This document shows, piece by piece, positions 1 through 8,444 of a stretch of 64,000 bases of DNA; within the stretch, counting starts at the first letter, position 1, and each line of letters starts with the position of its first letter. This DNA comes from Extensimonas soli (lineage in GTDB: Bacteria > Pseudomonadota > Gammaproteobacteria > Burkholderiales > Burkholderiaceae_C). The stretch spans positions 1 to 64,000 of the forward strand of contig NZ_JARGEL010000017.1 in NCBI RefSeq assembly GCF_029211265.1, written 5' to 3'. The notes under the pieces were generated by a model. That model searched no databases. It saw only the letters and a list, made by a program, of their open reading frames with translations, and was not told the DNA's origin. The position numbers and the translations under genes were made by a program.

Positions 1-387
1 AGCTGTATGGGGCAGGGTGTGTTTCCATACCGTATTTTTGGCAGCTTCTACGCCAGAAGCCAGCTAGAATTGATCTGAAGCGAATCTTACTAGCCATCAC
101 GAGCGAAAACGACGAAACGGCGGTCGTTTCCATAACGTTAACGACGAAGGTTTCGTAGCCGATAGGTTCGTCGTTAGCTGTATGGGGCAAGGTGTGTTTC
201 CATAGCGTATTTTTGGCAGCTTCTACGCCAGAAGCCAGCTAGAATTGATCTGAAGCGAATCTTACTAGCCATCACGAGCGCAAACGACGAAACGGCGGTC
301 GTTTCCATAACGTTAACGACGAAGGTTTCGTAGCCGATAGGTTCGTCGTTAGCTGTATGGGGCAAGGTGTGTTTCCATAGCGTATTT
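1..387. repeat. 175-bp tandem direct repeat, two full copies and a partial third
   Basis: Units at 1-175 and 176-350 differ at about three positions. A third copy starts at 351 and diverges after 387. The array may continue beyond the left edge of the window. The period is not a multiple of three, so a coding role is unlikely. Each unit holds the near-palindrome CTTCTACGCCAGAAG and the palindrome CGTTAACG. It lies directly upstream of a MobI-like gene. Confidence 0.95.
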
Positions 388-458
388 CTGCTATCATCCA
401 CCTGCGCGGTGCAAAAAACCGCCAAAACGCCGGGATGGATTTGTAGGTCGAATCCATC

Positions 459-995
459 ATGAGTAAGCCTATGGATTTGGGGGTGTGTGTGAAAGCCTAT
501 GATGAAGCACTTGCTGCGCTTGTTCGCTGCATCGATGAGTTGCATGAGGTTGGGATGGCTGCTGCTACTGCCTACTGGGACTTCGTTCGCCGGGAGGAGG
601 CGCGGCGCCCTGGGTACGAGAATAGGACTTCTCTTGAGCTGTCCTGCTATCGCAGAGGAAACCACATCGAGATCAAGTGGTCGCATATCAAATGGTTTGG
701 TAAGACCGGATCAAGGACAAAGGTGAGGACTCCTCTACGAAGAGGGACTGAAACCTTCTCCTACCATGAAAACACACTGAAAGCCCATGCAAAAGAATGG
801 GAATGGGATATGGTGAAAGAGACTGAACAAAAAATGGCGATTATTCGTCAATCAGCGAGGCACGTGGTGAGAGCCATCATCTCCATGAGAAGCGCGGGGA
901 AGGTGGACAAGAAAAACCTGCTCGGTTTGAACTGGGGTCGTGACACCGGAGGGGTTGAAGAAGATGAGCACGCCGAAATCGACCACGAAACCTGA
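459..995 (+). CDS. MobI-like conjugative transfer protein (tentative)
   Basis: This 178-residue soluble protein has the pattern I associate with the MobI family of SXT and IncA/C elements, where the protein acts with the relaxase at oriT. It has an N-terminal helical segment ending in YWDFVRREEARR (about residues 39-50), a central stretch with IEIKW and basic residues, then KAHAKEWEWDMV followed by a helix with AIIRQSARHV. The C-terminus is acidic. The start ATG at 459 follows the repeat array closely. Family assignment is from recalled sequence pattern only; otherwise it is an unknown protein. Confidence 0.5.
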   Translation: MSKPMDLGVCVKAYDEALAALVRCIDELHEVGMAAATAYWDFVRREEARRPGYENRTSLELSCYRRGNHIEIKWSHIKWFGKTGSRTKVRTPLRRGTETFSYHENTLKAHAKEWEWDMVKETEQKMAIIRQSARHVVRAIISMRSAGKVDKKNLLGLNWGRDTGGVEEDEHAEIDHET

Positions 996-1019
996 AAACC
1001 AATCTCGATAAAGACAAAA

Positions 1020-1058
1020 GAAAAAGCGCAGCGATCCGAAGATGGCCCGCGCTTTTTC
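1020..1058 (+). terminator. Intrinsic terminator after the MobI-like gene
   Basis: A perfect 10-bp inverted repeat (GAAAAAGCGC at 1020-1029 and GCGCTTTTTC at 1049-1058) lies 25 bp past the stop codon. Both arms are A/T-rich at the outside, so it may work in both directions. The rest of 996-1359 holds no gene I can support. Confidence 0.7.
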
Positions 1059-1359
1059 TACCTGGACTCTCTGCTCATTGTCCTCTGTAGCTTTTGAAGC
1101 CTGGCGCGCACAGATTCAATTCCATCCAGCGCGGCCCGCTTCAATATCTGCAAAGCCAAGACGATCAATCGAAGTCTCTGATGGCAAGAATCCATTGGCC
1201 CGTGTGACTCATATATCCATCCTAGATTAGACGCTGGCTGCTGCAATCATCAAAAGTCTGAGCGGCATAAAAAAGACAAAGCATGCGCCAGCTTGCAAAA
1301 GGTAGTTGCACAAACCCGCTTGTGTTGTTATGATTAAAACAAACAACCAGGGGAATTGA

Positions 1360-1803
1360 ATGACGATAACAATTGATGATGCCATGGAAATAGCCGTGCA
1401 GGCATACTCTGGCAAAAAAGACAAAGCCGGGAAGCCCTACATCCTGCACGCGCTGCGCGTCATGCTCAATCTCGAAGAAAGCGGCGACGAAGAACTGATG
1501 GTTGCCGGGTTGCTGCACGACGTGATTGAGGACACGGAAATTGACGAAGTTCAGCTACTTGAATTTGGCTTGAGCGACAGGACGGTGGAACTCATAAAAG
1601 CTGTAAGTCGCAAGAGACACGAAACCTACGAAGAATTCATTGAAAGAATCGCTCAGAATCGATCTGCAGCAAGGATCAAGATCGCGGACATAAAAGACAA
1701 CATCAATTTGTTGCGCATGAGCACGATCGATGAGGCGACTATTCGGCGCACCAGGAAATACATGGCAGCCTGGTTGAGACTGAAAGAAGTGTTCGCTGAG
1801 TGA
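1360..1803 (+). CDS. Small HD-domain hydrolase, RelA/SpoT N-terminal type (possible alarmone hydrolase)
   Basis: This 147-residue protein matches the HD hydrolase half of RelA/SpoT proteins and of small alarmone hydrolases. The visible metal-site motifs are PYILHALRVM (about residues 26-35), the HD pair in GLLHDVIEDT (about 50-59), and the later RIKIADIKDNINLLR. No synthetase, TGS or ACT domain follows, so it can at most degrade a (p)ppGpp-like nucleotide. The start is supported by AGGGGA five bases before the ATG. The substrate is inferred from the family; other nucleotides are possible. Confidence 0.75.
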   Translation: MTITIDDAMEIAVQAYSGKKDKAGKPYILHALRVMLNLEESGDEELMVAGLLHDVIEDTEIDEVQLLEFGLSDRTVELIKAVSRKRHETYEEFIERIAQNRSAARIKIADIKDNINLLRMSTIDEATIRRTRKYMAAWLRLKEVFAE

Positions 1804-1843
1804 ACATCGTCTCGATGCCTGACAAAAGCAAAAGGAGAGCAAC

Positions 1844-2239
1844 ATGGGAAAGATTGCATCAGCGCTGATCGCGCACACATGGAAAATAATGACATTCAGG
1901 CACGATGGAGAAGGTCTTCCAAAGGAGCGAACCCCATTGCTTTACATGTTGTGCATACTGCTGGCGTTGTCTGGATTGACGCAGTTCTTTGCCAGCTCTA
2001 TGAAGCCCAGCCTGCCTGAATACTTCTTGGTTTACGGCTTGATAAGCTATTTGTCCTTCCGGCGCCCGGATGCTTTCGGAGTGCTCCTGCTGCCATGCCT
2101 GTTCTGCAACCTGCTTTACATCCCGCTGTATCTCCTGATTGGCAGGGTGCCGCTGGTGGTTGACATTGGAATAATGCTGTGGGCCTTTGCTTCTGGAGCG
2201 GCGGTGTTTACAAAATCTCGGCGCAGAGAAGGATTTTGA
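1844..2239 (+). CDS. Unknown small membrane protein
   Basis: This 131-residue protein has three or four hydrophobic segments (about residues 32-50, 60-75, 78-98 and 104-122) and basic termini (KSRRREGF at the end). AGGAGAG precedes the ATG, and it lies 40 bp after the HD hydrolase gene, so the two are probably co-transcribed. I do not recognise the family. Confidence 0.65.
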   Translation: MGKIASALIAHTWKIMTFRHDGEGLPKERTPLLYMLCILLALSGLTQFFASSMKPSLPEYFLVYGLISYLSFRRPDAFGVLLLPCLFCNLLYIPLYLLIGRVPLVVDIGIMLWAFASGAAVFTKSRRREGF

Positions 2240-2295
2240 GATAGAGTCGTGTGAGCGCGAGTTTCCTTGTATTCCATTGCACATCACCAACTGAA

Positions 2296-2889
2296 ATGGC
2301 AAATTACACCATCACCCTAAGCCGCGCCCACAAGGTTGTTGCGCGCATTCAAACGCATGCTGACGAACTTCTTGAGCGGGCATGCAGGCTTGCAACTCCT
2401 GTTGCTGTTCGGAGCCAGGAAGATGCGGGCGCTCGAATCCTCACGTCGAAGCGCATCGACGAGTCGCTTGCACTTTTACGCCGATACGAAGAAACACTCG
2501 ATGTTCTCAAATGTCTGCGCACGGCCATCCACAAAACGCAGCATGCGCTTGGCGTTGATGCCCTCCTGGCGGATCAGAATTTCCATGCGCAGGCCGCAGC
2601 GTACCAAAAAGTGCTTGCCACGATAGAGGAATCCGGTGCCTCTGAATGGGAGCGACTGCCATCCAGGACGAACGAAAGCAGCGGATACACGACGCTCATG
2701 CCATCGTCTAGTGCTATGGGTGAGCTGCGCGACCTGGTTGCAAAAAAGAAAAGCCTCGCGCACGCCGCAGAAGACGCGCTGGAAGACGCCAATCAGGAAA
2801 GCCTCACGTTGGTGGGTATCCCCGATGAATACGCCGTTATCGCAGGCTTGATAAGGCGGGTTGGCTGCGGCAGCATCAGCAACACATAA
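2296..2889 (+). CDS. Unknown helical protein
   Basis: The product is about 197 residues from the ATG at 2296. A longer version starting at GTG 2251 is possible, but neither has a strong ribosome binding site. The sequence is mostly amphipathic helix rich in A, L, R and E, with no membrane segment or cysteine motif. It follows the membrane-protein gene and precedes a tRNA gene. I do not recognise it. Confidence 0.55.
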   Translation: MANYTITLSRAHKVVARIQTHADELLERACRLATPVAVRSQEDAGARILTSKRIDESLALLRRYEETLDVLKCLRTAIHKTQHALGVDALLADQNFHAQAAAYQKVLATIEESGASEWERLPSRTNESSGYTTLMPSSSAMGELRDLVAKKKSLAHAAEDALEDANQESLTLVGIPDEYAVIAGLIRRVGCGSISNT

Positions 2890-2917
2890 CCAATACCGGA
2901 TCACACCGGGTCAACAC

Positions 2918-2992
2918 CTCGCTGTAGCACAAGGGATAGTGCATCCGCCTTCTAATCGGAAGATTCAGGTTCGAGTCCTGACGGTGAGGCCA
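2918..2992 (+). tRNA. tRNA-Arg (anticodon UCU), possibly degenerate
   Basis: The cloverleaf can be folded by eye. Acceptor CTCGCTG pairs with CGGTGAG through two G-U pairs, the anticodon loop is CTTCTAA, the T arm is perfect, and CCA is encoded at 2990-2992. The innermost anticodon-stem pair is a C-T mismatch. It is closely related to the second copy at 24666-24740. It would read AGA codons. Confidence 0.75.
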
Positions 2993-3631
2993 GTTTCTGC
3001 GGGTATGCTTATTGCGTGGAGCGAACAATGCGAAAAATGACGGTGCGTGCCCAGCTCGGTTGGGCTTTCGGCGGATTGGCTTTGTTGGTACTGCTCGTGG
3101 TGGTATTTGCCATCAAAGGGATCAATGACTCCAATCAGCGCTACAAAAACTATGTAGAAGTCACGGCAGCGCGGCTCAATGCCGCGCGTGAGGTGCAAGT
3201 AGCGGTGCAGCAGCGTGCAATCGCGGTACGCAACATGGTGCTGCGCGCCAAGCCCGAAGAACTCATCGCAGACAAAACCGCCGCCCTGCAAGCGCATGCG
3301 GAGGTTGGCGGCGCATTGCAAAAGCTCAAGACCCTGACGCAAGAGGACGCAAGAACCAGCGAAACCGTGCGCCGCCTTGTGGAGCAAATTGACGCCATCG
3401 AGCAGAAATACGCGCCGGTCGCCCTCGCCATCGTCGATCTGGCTGCGAACCAGCAGCGCGAGGCCGCGGTTGCCAAGATCAACGATGAATGCCTGCCTCT
3501 GCTGCGCGCGCTCGACAAAGCGATGGATGACTACCTTGATTACGCCGCCCAGCGTGCGAGCCAGCTCGTTGCGGCGTCTGCCGCTGAGTTTGCTTTGCAG
3601 CGCAACCTGCTGATCGCCGTCTGCGTTCTAG

Positions 3632-5157
3632 CAGCCTGTCGGACTTAAGCAGCCCAGCTGGGATAATCTGGGCATTGCCACCCAACCCTACCGACAGATG
3701 AGCCGCTTCCAAAGTGTTGACCGCCAGACTGGGTACCTGCTGCCACCCTCGCTGGACGAATGGCTCCCGCAAGACCACCTGGCCAGATTCATCGTCGAAG
3801 TGGTCGACCGCCTGGATGTGAGCGCGCTGGAAAAGGCCTATGGCGGGCGAGGCAGTGCAGCCTATCACCCCTCCATGCTGCTGTCACTGCTGGTCTATGG
3901 TTATGCCAACGGCGTGTTTTCGAGCCGCAAGATCGAGCGAGCCACTTATGACTCGGTGGCGTTTCGTTTCATTGCGGCTGGTGCCCACCCAGACCACGAC
4001 ACCCTGGCGAACTTTCGCCGGCGCTTTCTTGGCGAGTTGGCGGGCCTCTTCGTGCAAGTGCTGGAGCTGGCGCAAGAGATGAAACTGCTCAAGCTGGGCA
4101 CGATCAGCCTGGACGGCACCAAGATCAAGGCCAACGCCTCGCGCCACAGCGCCCTATCCCTGGGGCACATTGAACAGCTGGAAATCCAACTCAGGGCAGA
4201 AGTCGACTCGCTGCTGCAAATGGCCGAGCAAGCCGATCAATCTGCGCTCCCCGATGGCATGAGCCTGCCAGAGGAAATCGCCCGACGCCAGGATCGGCTC
4301 CAGGCCATGGAAGCGGCAAAAGCCAAGATCCAGGAGCGCGCCAAGAAGCGCTTGGACAAAGAACAGGCCGAATACCAAGCCAAGCTGGCGCAGCGTGAAC
4401 AAAAGGCCAAGGAAACCGGCAAGAAACCCCGGGGCAAACTGCCCAAGGCACCCCGTGCTGAGCCCCAGGCCCAAGACCAGATCAACCTCACCGATGAGCA
4501 ATCGCGCATCATGCCGGTGGCCGGCGGCGGATTCGAGCAAGCCTACAACGCCCAGGCTGGCGTCGATGCCGCCAGCATGCTCATCGTCGCACCCAGCGTC
4601 ACGCAGGCCTGCAACGACAAAGAGCAAGTACAGCCCATGCTCGAGCGCATCGCAGCGCTGGCGCCAGTGCTCGGTCAGGCCAAGCAACTGCTGGCCGATA
4701 CGGGCTACTACAGCGCCAAGAACGTGCAAGCCTGCCAAGCGAAAAACATCGACCCCTTCATTGCCGTTAAACGAGATGAACACCACCCAACGCCGCTGGC
4801 GCGTTTTACCGAGCCCGCAGCCCTGCCCGAGGACGCAACGCCCGCGCAGGTGATGGCGCACAAGCTCAAGACAAAAGCAGGTCGGGCGCTGTACGCGCTG
4901 CGCAAGCAAACCGTTGAGCCGGTGTTTGGCATCATCAAGTCGGTGCTGGGCTTTCGCCAGTTCTCACTGCGCGGTTTGGAGCAGGTCGCGGGCGAGTGGA
5001 CGCTGGTTTGCCTGGCGTGGAATTTGAAGCGCCTGGCCGTATTGCGTCTTGCGTAGGGAAAAACAGGGGGAAAAGTGCGTTTTTCGCTCAAAAACAGCAA
5101 TTTCAGCCAATTTCAGCTCGAATTCGCCCCGTTCGTCGGCTCAAGTCCGACAGGCTG
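3632..5157 (+). mobile_element. IS1182-like insertion sequence, complete
   Basis: This 1526-bp element has perfect terminal inverted repeats beginning CAGCCTGTCGGACTT at 3632 and ending AAGTCCGACAGGCTG at 5157. It is flanked by CTAG at 3628-3631 and 5158-5161, taken here as the 4-bp target duplication. It carries one transposase gene and interrupts TM2 of the chemoreceptor. Confidence 0.9.
3698..5056 (+). CDS. IS1182-family DDE transposase
   Basis: This 452-residue transposase has an N-terminal DUF772-type region (DRLDVSALEKAYGGRGSAAY), the first catalytic Asp in ISLDGTKIKANAS (about residues 138-150), a long charged coiled-coil insertion (about 155-265), the second Asp in LADTGYYSAKN (about 336), and the catalytic Glu in TVEPVFGIIKSVLGFRQFSL near the C-terminus. 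Length and order fit IS1182-type transposases. The reading frame and inverted repeats are intact, so the element may be active. Confidence 0.9.
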   Translation: MSRFQSVDRQTGYLLPPSLDEWLPQDHLARFIVEVVDRLDVSALEKAYGGRGSAAYHPSMLLSLLVYGYANGVFSSRKIERATYDSVAFRFIAAGAHPDHDTLANFRRRFLGELAGLFVQVLELAQEMKLLKLGTISLDGTKIKANASRHSALSLGHIEQLEIQLRAEVDSLLQMAEQADQSALPDGMSLPEEIARRQDRLQAMEAAKAKIQERAKKRLDKEQAEYQAKLAQREQKAKETGKKPRGKLPKAPRAEPQAQDQINLTDEQSRIMPVAGGGFEQAYNAQAGVDAASMLIVAPSVTQACNDKEQVQPMLERIAALAPVLGQAKQLLADTGYYSAKNVQACQAKNIDPFIAVKRDEHHPTPLARFTEPAALPEDATPAQVMAHKLKTKAGRALYALRKQTVEPVFGIIKSVLGFRQFSLRGLEQVAGEWTLVCLAWNLKRLAVLRLA

Positions 5158-5161
5158 CTAG

Positions 5162-5322
5162 GAGCCTGTTGGACTTTGGAATCGTCGGCTGCGAATGCGC
5201 CGCAGCGGTCCATTTTTCACCGTCTTCTTACCCCATAGCAGCACTATGGGGCGGCGAATCCGGCAAAAACTGGCCTCGCTGGGGCGCATTCTCGCTATCG
5301 ACGCCCAAAGTCCGACAGGCTG
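5162..5322. mobile_element. 161-bp MITE-like element related to the adjacent IS
   Basis: It begins GAGCCTGTTGGACTTT and ends AAAGTCCGACAGGCTG, matching the neighbouring IS ends at 14 of 16 positions. It is flanked by CTAG at 5158-5161 and 5323-5326. It has no coding capacity and contains a perfect hairpin, CCCCATA (5231-5237) with TATGGGG (5245-5251). It shares the middle CTAG with the full IS and was probably mobilised by its transposase. Confidence 0.8.
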
Positions 5323-7005
5323 CTAGCCTTTCTCTTTGCCGTGATTGATGGCTGGCTGATCACGCGCCGCATCACGCGCGCGCTCGGCGCCGAGCCCGAC
5401 GCTCTCTCTGCCGCAGTCGGGCGCGTGGCCGAGGGGGATTTGTCGGTCGAGTTGCCCGTGCGTGCGGGCGACCGCGCGAGCGTGCTGGCGGCCGTCGCGC
5501 GTATGCAGGCTGCACTGCGTGAGGTGGTGTCGAACGTGCGCCACGCCTCGGACTCCGTATCGGTGGCAAGCGCAGAGATCGCCTCGGGCAACGCCGACCT
5601 CTCGGCGCGCACCGAAAGCCAGGCCAGCGCGATCGAAGAAACCGCAGCATCCATGGAAGAGCTTGGCGCCACGGTGCGCCAGAACGCCGACAACGCGCGC
5701 CAGGCCAACCAGCTCGCGCAAAACGCTTCAGCCGTGGCGACTCAGGGTGGAGAAGTGGTGGGCGAGGTCGTGCAGACCATGAAAGGCATCCATGAAGCCT
5801 CGCGCAAGATCGCGGACATCATCGGCGTGATCGACGGCATCGCTTTTCAGACGAACATCCTTGCACTCAACGCCGCAGTAGAAGCCGCGCGTGCGGGCGA
5901 GCAGGGCCGTGGCTTTGCCGTGGTGGCGAGTGAGGTTCGCGCCCTGGCCCAGCGATCCGCTTCGGCAGCCAAGGAGATCAAGGCACTCATTGAAGCAAGC
6001 GTCGGTCGCATAGAACAAGGCAGCGAGCTTGCCGACAAGGCTGGGGCAACCATGGCCGATGTGGTCACAGAAATCCGCCGCGTGACAGACATCGTGGGCG
6101 AGATCAGCGCGGCCAGCAGCGAGCAAAGCGCGGGCGTGGCACAGGTTGGCGAAGCCGTGGGCCAGATGGATCAGGCAACGCAGCAAAACGCCGCACTCGT
6201 GGAAGAAATGGCTGCCGCCGCCGCAAGCCTCAACGCCCAGGCGCAAGAACTCGTGCGCGCCGTGTCCATGTTCAAGCTCGATGCCGGGCAATCGCAATCC
6301 GGGCAATGGGCTACCAAGCCAGAAAAAGACTCCGCGATCGGCGCAACACCCGCAGCGCTATTCGCTACCGATGGCAACAGGGGCACTCCATCGGCGCATG
6401 TCCCGATGAATTTCTCTGCCGCGCTGCAAGCCGATGGCGAACAGGATACTCAGGCTCGATTGGACAACGCGATCCGTGCACACGCCGATTGGAAGACGAA
6501 ACTTCGCGCTGCGATCCAGAAAAGAGAAACCTTGGACGCCGAAAAAATTGGCCGCGACGACTGCTGCGAACTGGGCAAATGGTTGCACGGCAAGGGGCGG
6601 TCGCAATACGGCGGTCGCCCGTCATTCACCAAGCTCATCGAAGAACATCGACAGTTCCACCAGGAAGCAGGCAAAGTCGCGCAGGCCATCAACCGAGGTG
6701 CATACCAGGAGGCCGAACGGCAAATCGACGCAGACTCGCCGTTCGCACGCGCATCGCAGCGCGTGGGGCAATCCATAGTGCAGCTATCGAACGAGGTGAA
6801 GGGGAAGGGCGGGGCAGCCGCTACATCTCCTGCCAGGGACTCGCTCAAGCCTCCTAGAAGCTATGGCGCTGCGCGCAAAGGCCATAGCGTCTCGGGATCG
6901 ACGCCTGCGGCGCCGCGACTCAAGCAGCAAGATGTATCCGCCGCGAGTCCGGTCATGGGCGCGAAGAGGGCGAGTAGCGAAGAGGGTGAGTGGGAGAGTT
7001 TTTGA

Positions 7006-7227
7006 TTTGGCGCGACTGTCTTGGTGGTGCACTGAATGCAGGTCAGCAAATAATGCCGCCGCTGCCGCAGTATGAGTCTTTTCCATGGGCTGCGTCCGTG
7101 ATAAACTCAAACCCTCTCAAGATGGAAGTGGTTTTTGATGATCGCTATTTCATGGCCTCCAGCGACTTGAATTTGCTGAACACTCTTTTGCTTGCAAACA
7201 GCGAAGAGAAAGATGGGGATGTGCGCG
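7006..7227. other. Intergenic region with no gene recognised
   Basis: These 222 bp separate the chemoreceptor from the MNT-HEPN-MNT genes. Short frames exist but none has a convincing ribosome binding site or motif. A promoter for the downstream triplet is probably here. Confidence 0.5.
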
Positions 7228-7566
7228 ATGATATCTCTTGACCACGACACCGAAGAAGCCGTCAGGCGCTTCCTTGCTTTGCTGGCCCCTGGTTACAGCA
7301 TGGCGGGGGCCATCGTTTATGGCAGCCGTGCACGCGGCACGCCCCGCCCGGACAGTGATGCGGACGTTGCCGTACTGCTGACCGGTGAGCACCAAAGATT
7401 GCTACCAACGACATTGGCGATGGCTGATGTGGCTTATGACGTGCTGCTTGAGACGGGCATCAACATATCGCCCCTGCCCGTGTGGATGGATGAATGGGAG
7501 CACCCGGAGCGTTTCTCGAATCCGGCTTTGCTGCACAACATTGCCCGCGAAGGGGTCAGGCTGTGA
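7228..7566 (+). CDS. MNT-type nucleotidyltransferase, first copy
   Basis: This 112-residue minimal nucleotidyltransferase has the catalytic pattern in VYGSRARGTPRPDSDADVAV (GS followed by DxD, about residues 31-50). Members next to HEPN genes act as antitoxins, often by modifying the HEPN partner with AMP. The ATG at 7228 was chosen because the motif sits at the usual distance from it; an upstream ATG in frame at 7192 adds an unlikely basic extension. Its stop overlaps the GTG start of the HEPN gene. Confidence 0.85.
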   Translation: MISLDHDTEEAVRRFLALLAPGYSMAGAIVYGSRARGTPRPDSDADVAVLLTGEHQRLLPTTLAMADVAYDVLLETGINISPLPVWMDEWEHPERFSNPALLHNIAREGVRL

Positions 7567-7970
7567 AGGCACAGGATTTGATGGCAAAAGCTGTTCAGGC
7601 TGCCGCGTCTGCCAAGGTGCTGCTCGATATCGGGGACGCAGATGGCGCGTGCAATCGCGCCTACTACGCTATGTTCGACGCGGCACGGGCCGCGTTGATT
7701 GTCTCGGGGGTTGAGGTTGGGAAAACACACAAGGGTGTCCTCAATGCCTTTAGTGATCGACTCGTCAAGAACGGGCTGCTGCCGAAGGAAATGGGGCGCC
7801 TCCTTAAATACGCTGAGACATTTCGTTACGTTGCCGACTACGAAGGCGATCCGGTGGAACTGAGCGATGCGCAAGAAATGGTGGAACAGGCCGCGACTTT
7901 CATTGCGGCCATGCGTTCCGAGTTTATGCAAGAAGACCAGCACGATAACGATAACAGGATGGGTCTATGA
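7563..7970 (+). CDS. HEPN-domain protein (toxin-like partner of MNT)
   Basis: This 135-residue protein begins at GTG 7563, overlapping the previous stop in GTGA, which indicates translational coupling. The signature CNRAYYAMFDAARAAL (about residues 30-45) is typical of HEPN proteins, followed by HKGVLNAFSDRLVKNG and FRYVADYEGDP. The catalytic R-x4-6-H motif of RNase-type HEPN toxins is not seen; RYVADYE occupies the expected place, so RNase activity is uncertain. Its stop overlaps the next start in ATGA. Confidence 0.85.
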   Translation: MKAQDLMAKAVQAAASAKVLLDIGDADGACNRAYYAMFDAARAALIVSGVEVGKTHKGVLNAFSDRLVKNGLLPKEMGRLLKYAETFRYVADYEGDPVELSDAQEMVEQAATFIAAMRSEFMQEDQHDNDNRMGL

Positions 7971-8257
7971 AGCCCTCTGAAGCATTGTCCTTGAACCGTG
8001 CCGCGATTCGGCATGTGGTTGAGTCTCACCGCGCCCGCAACGCTCGGGTGTTCGGCTCTGTCCTGCGCGGTCAGGACACCGACAGCAGCGACCTGGACAT
8101 CCTCATCGACCCGACGCCGGAAACCACCTTGTTCGACATCGGCGCGATCCGTCACGAACTCGGCAAGCTGCTCGGTGTGCCGGTGGACGTGTTGACGCCC
8201 AACGCCTTGCCCGACAACTTCCGGGCCACGGTGCTTGCGGAGGCTCGCCAGGTATGA
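7967..8257 (+). CDS. MNT-type nucleotidyltransferase, second copy
   Basis: This 96-residue protein has the catalytic signature FGSVLRGQDTDSSDLDILID (about residues 25-44) and a C-terminal DVLTPNALPDNFRATVLAEA typical of short MNT proteins. It overlaps the HEPN gene by 4 bp (ATGA). Its sequence differs clearly from the upstream MNT protein, so this is not a recent duplication. With one HEPN between them, the two may share one toxin partner. Confidence 0.85.
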   Translation: MKPSEALSLNRAAIRHVVESHRARNARVFGSVLRGQDTDSSDLDILIDPTPETTLFDIGAIRHELGKLLGVPVDVLTPNALPDNFRATVLAEARQV

Positions 8258-8444
8258 TCTGCGCGGCAACTCTTTCCCAGTGACTGGCGCGACGAGCGTG
8301 ACTACTTCCGTTGAGCGCGCAGCCCGAACGCGCTAATTCGGGCCAACAGGAACCACGGAAACACCCACCTTGTATTGCCTTGAGTTGTCGTCGAAAGGGA
8401 CGGCAGACGAAGCCTTGGCGATCAAAATGGGACGGCACGATTCC

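Larger units (their letters stand above)
3028..7005 (+). pseudogene. Methyl-accepting chemotaxis protein with CZB domain, split by two insertions
   Basis: The 5' part (3028-3631) encodes TM1 (FGGLALLVLLVVVFAI), a helical four-helix-bundle sensor, and the start of TM2. The 3' part (5327-7005) encodes the rest of TM2, HAMP, the MCP signalling domain (with [20 protein letters not shown]) and a C-terminal zinc-binding CZB domain ([36 protein letters not shown]). Removing 3632-5326 (1695 bp) leaves one CTAG and joins ...AVCVL to [15 protein letters not shown] in frame, giving about 760 residues. The start ATG at 3028 has GGAG just upstream. As it stands the gene cannot make an intact receptor. Confidence 0.9.

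Noticed and set aside
174..686. 170-codon open frame on the minus strand over the tandem repeats
   Set aside because: It runs through a 175-bp repeat whose period is not a multiple of three and lies antisense to the better supported MobI-like gene.
8258..8444. A gene between the MNT triplet and hsdR
   Set aside because: Only short frames without support; probably spacer and the 3' ends of convergent transcripts.
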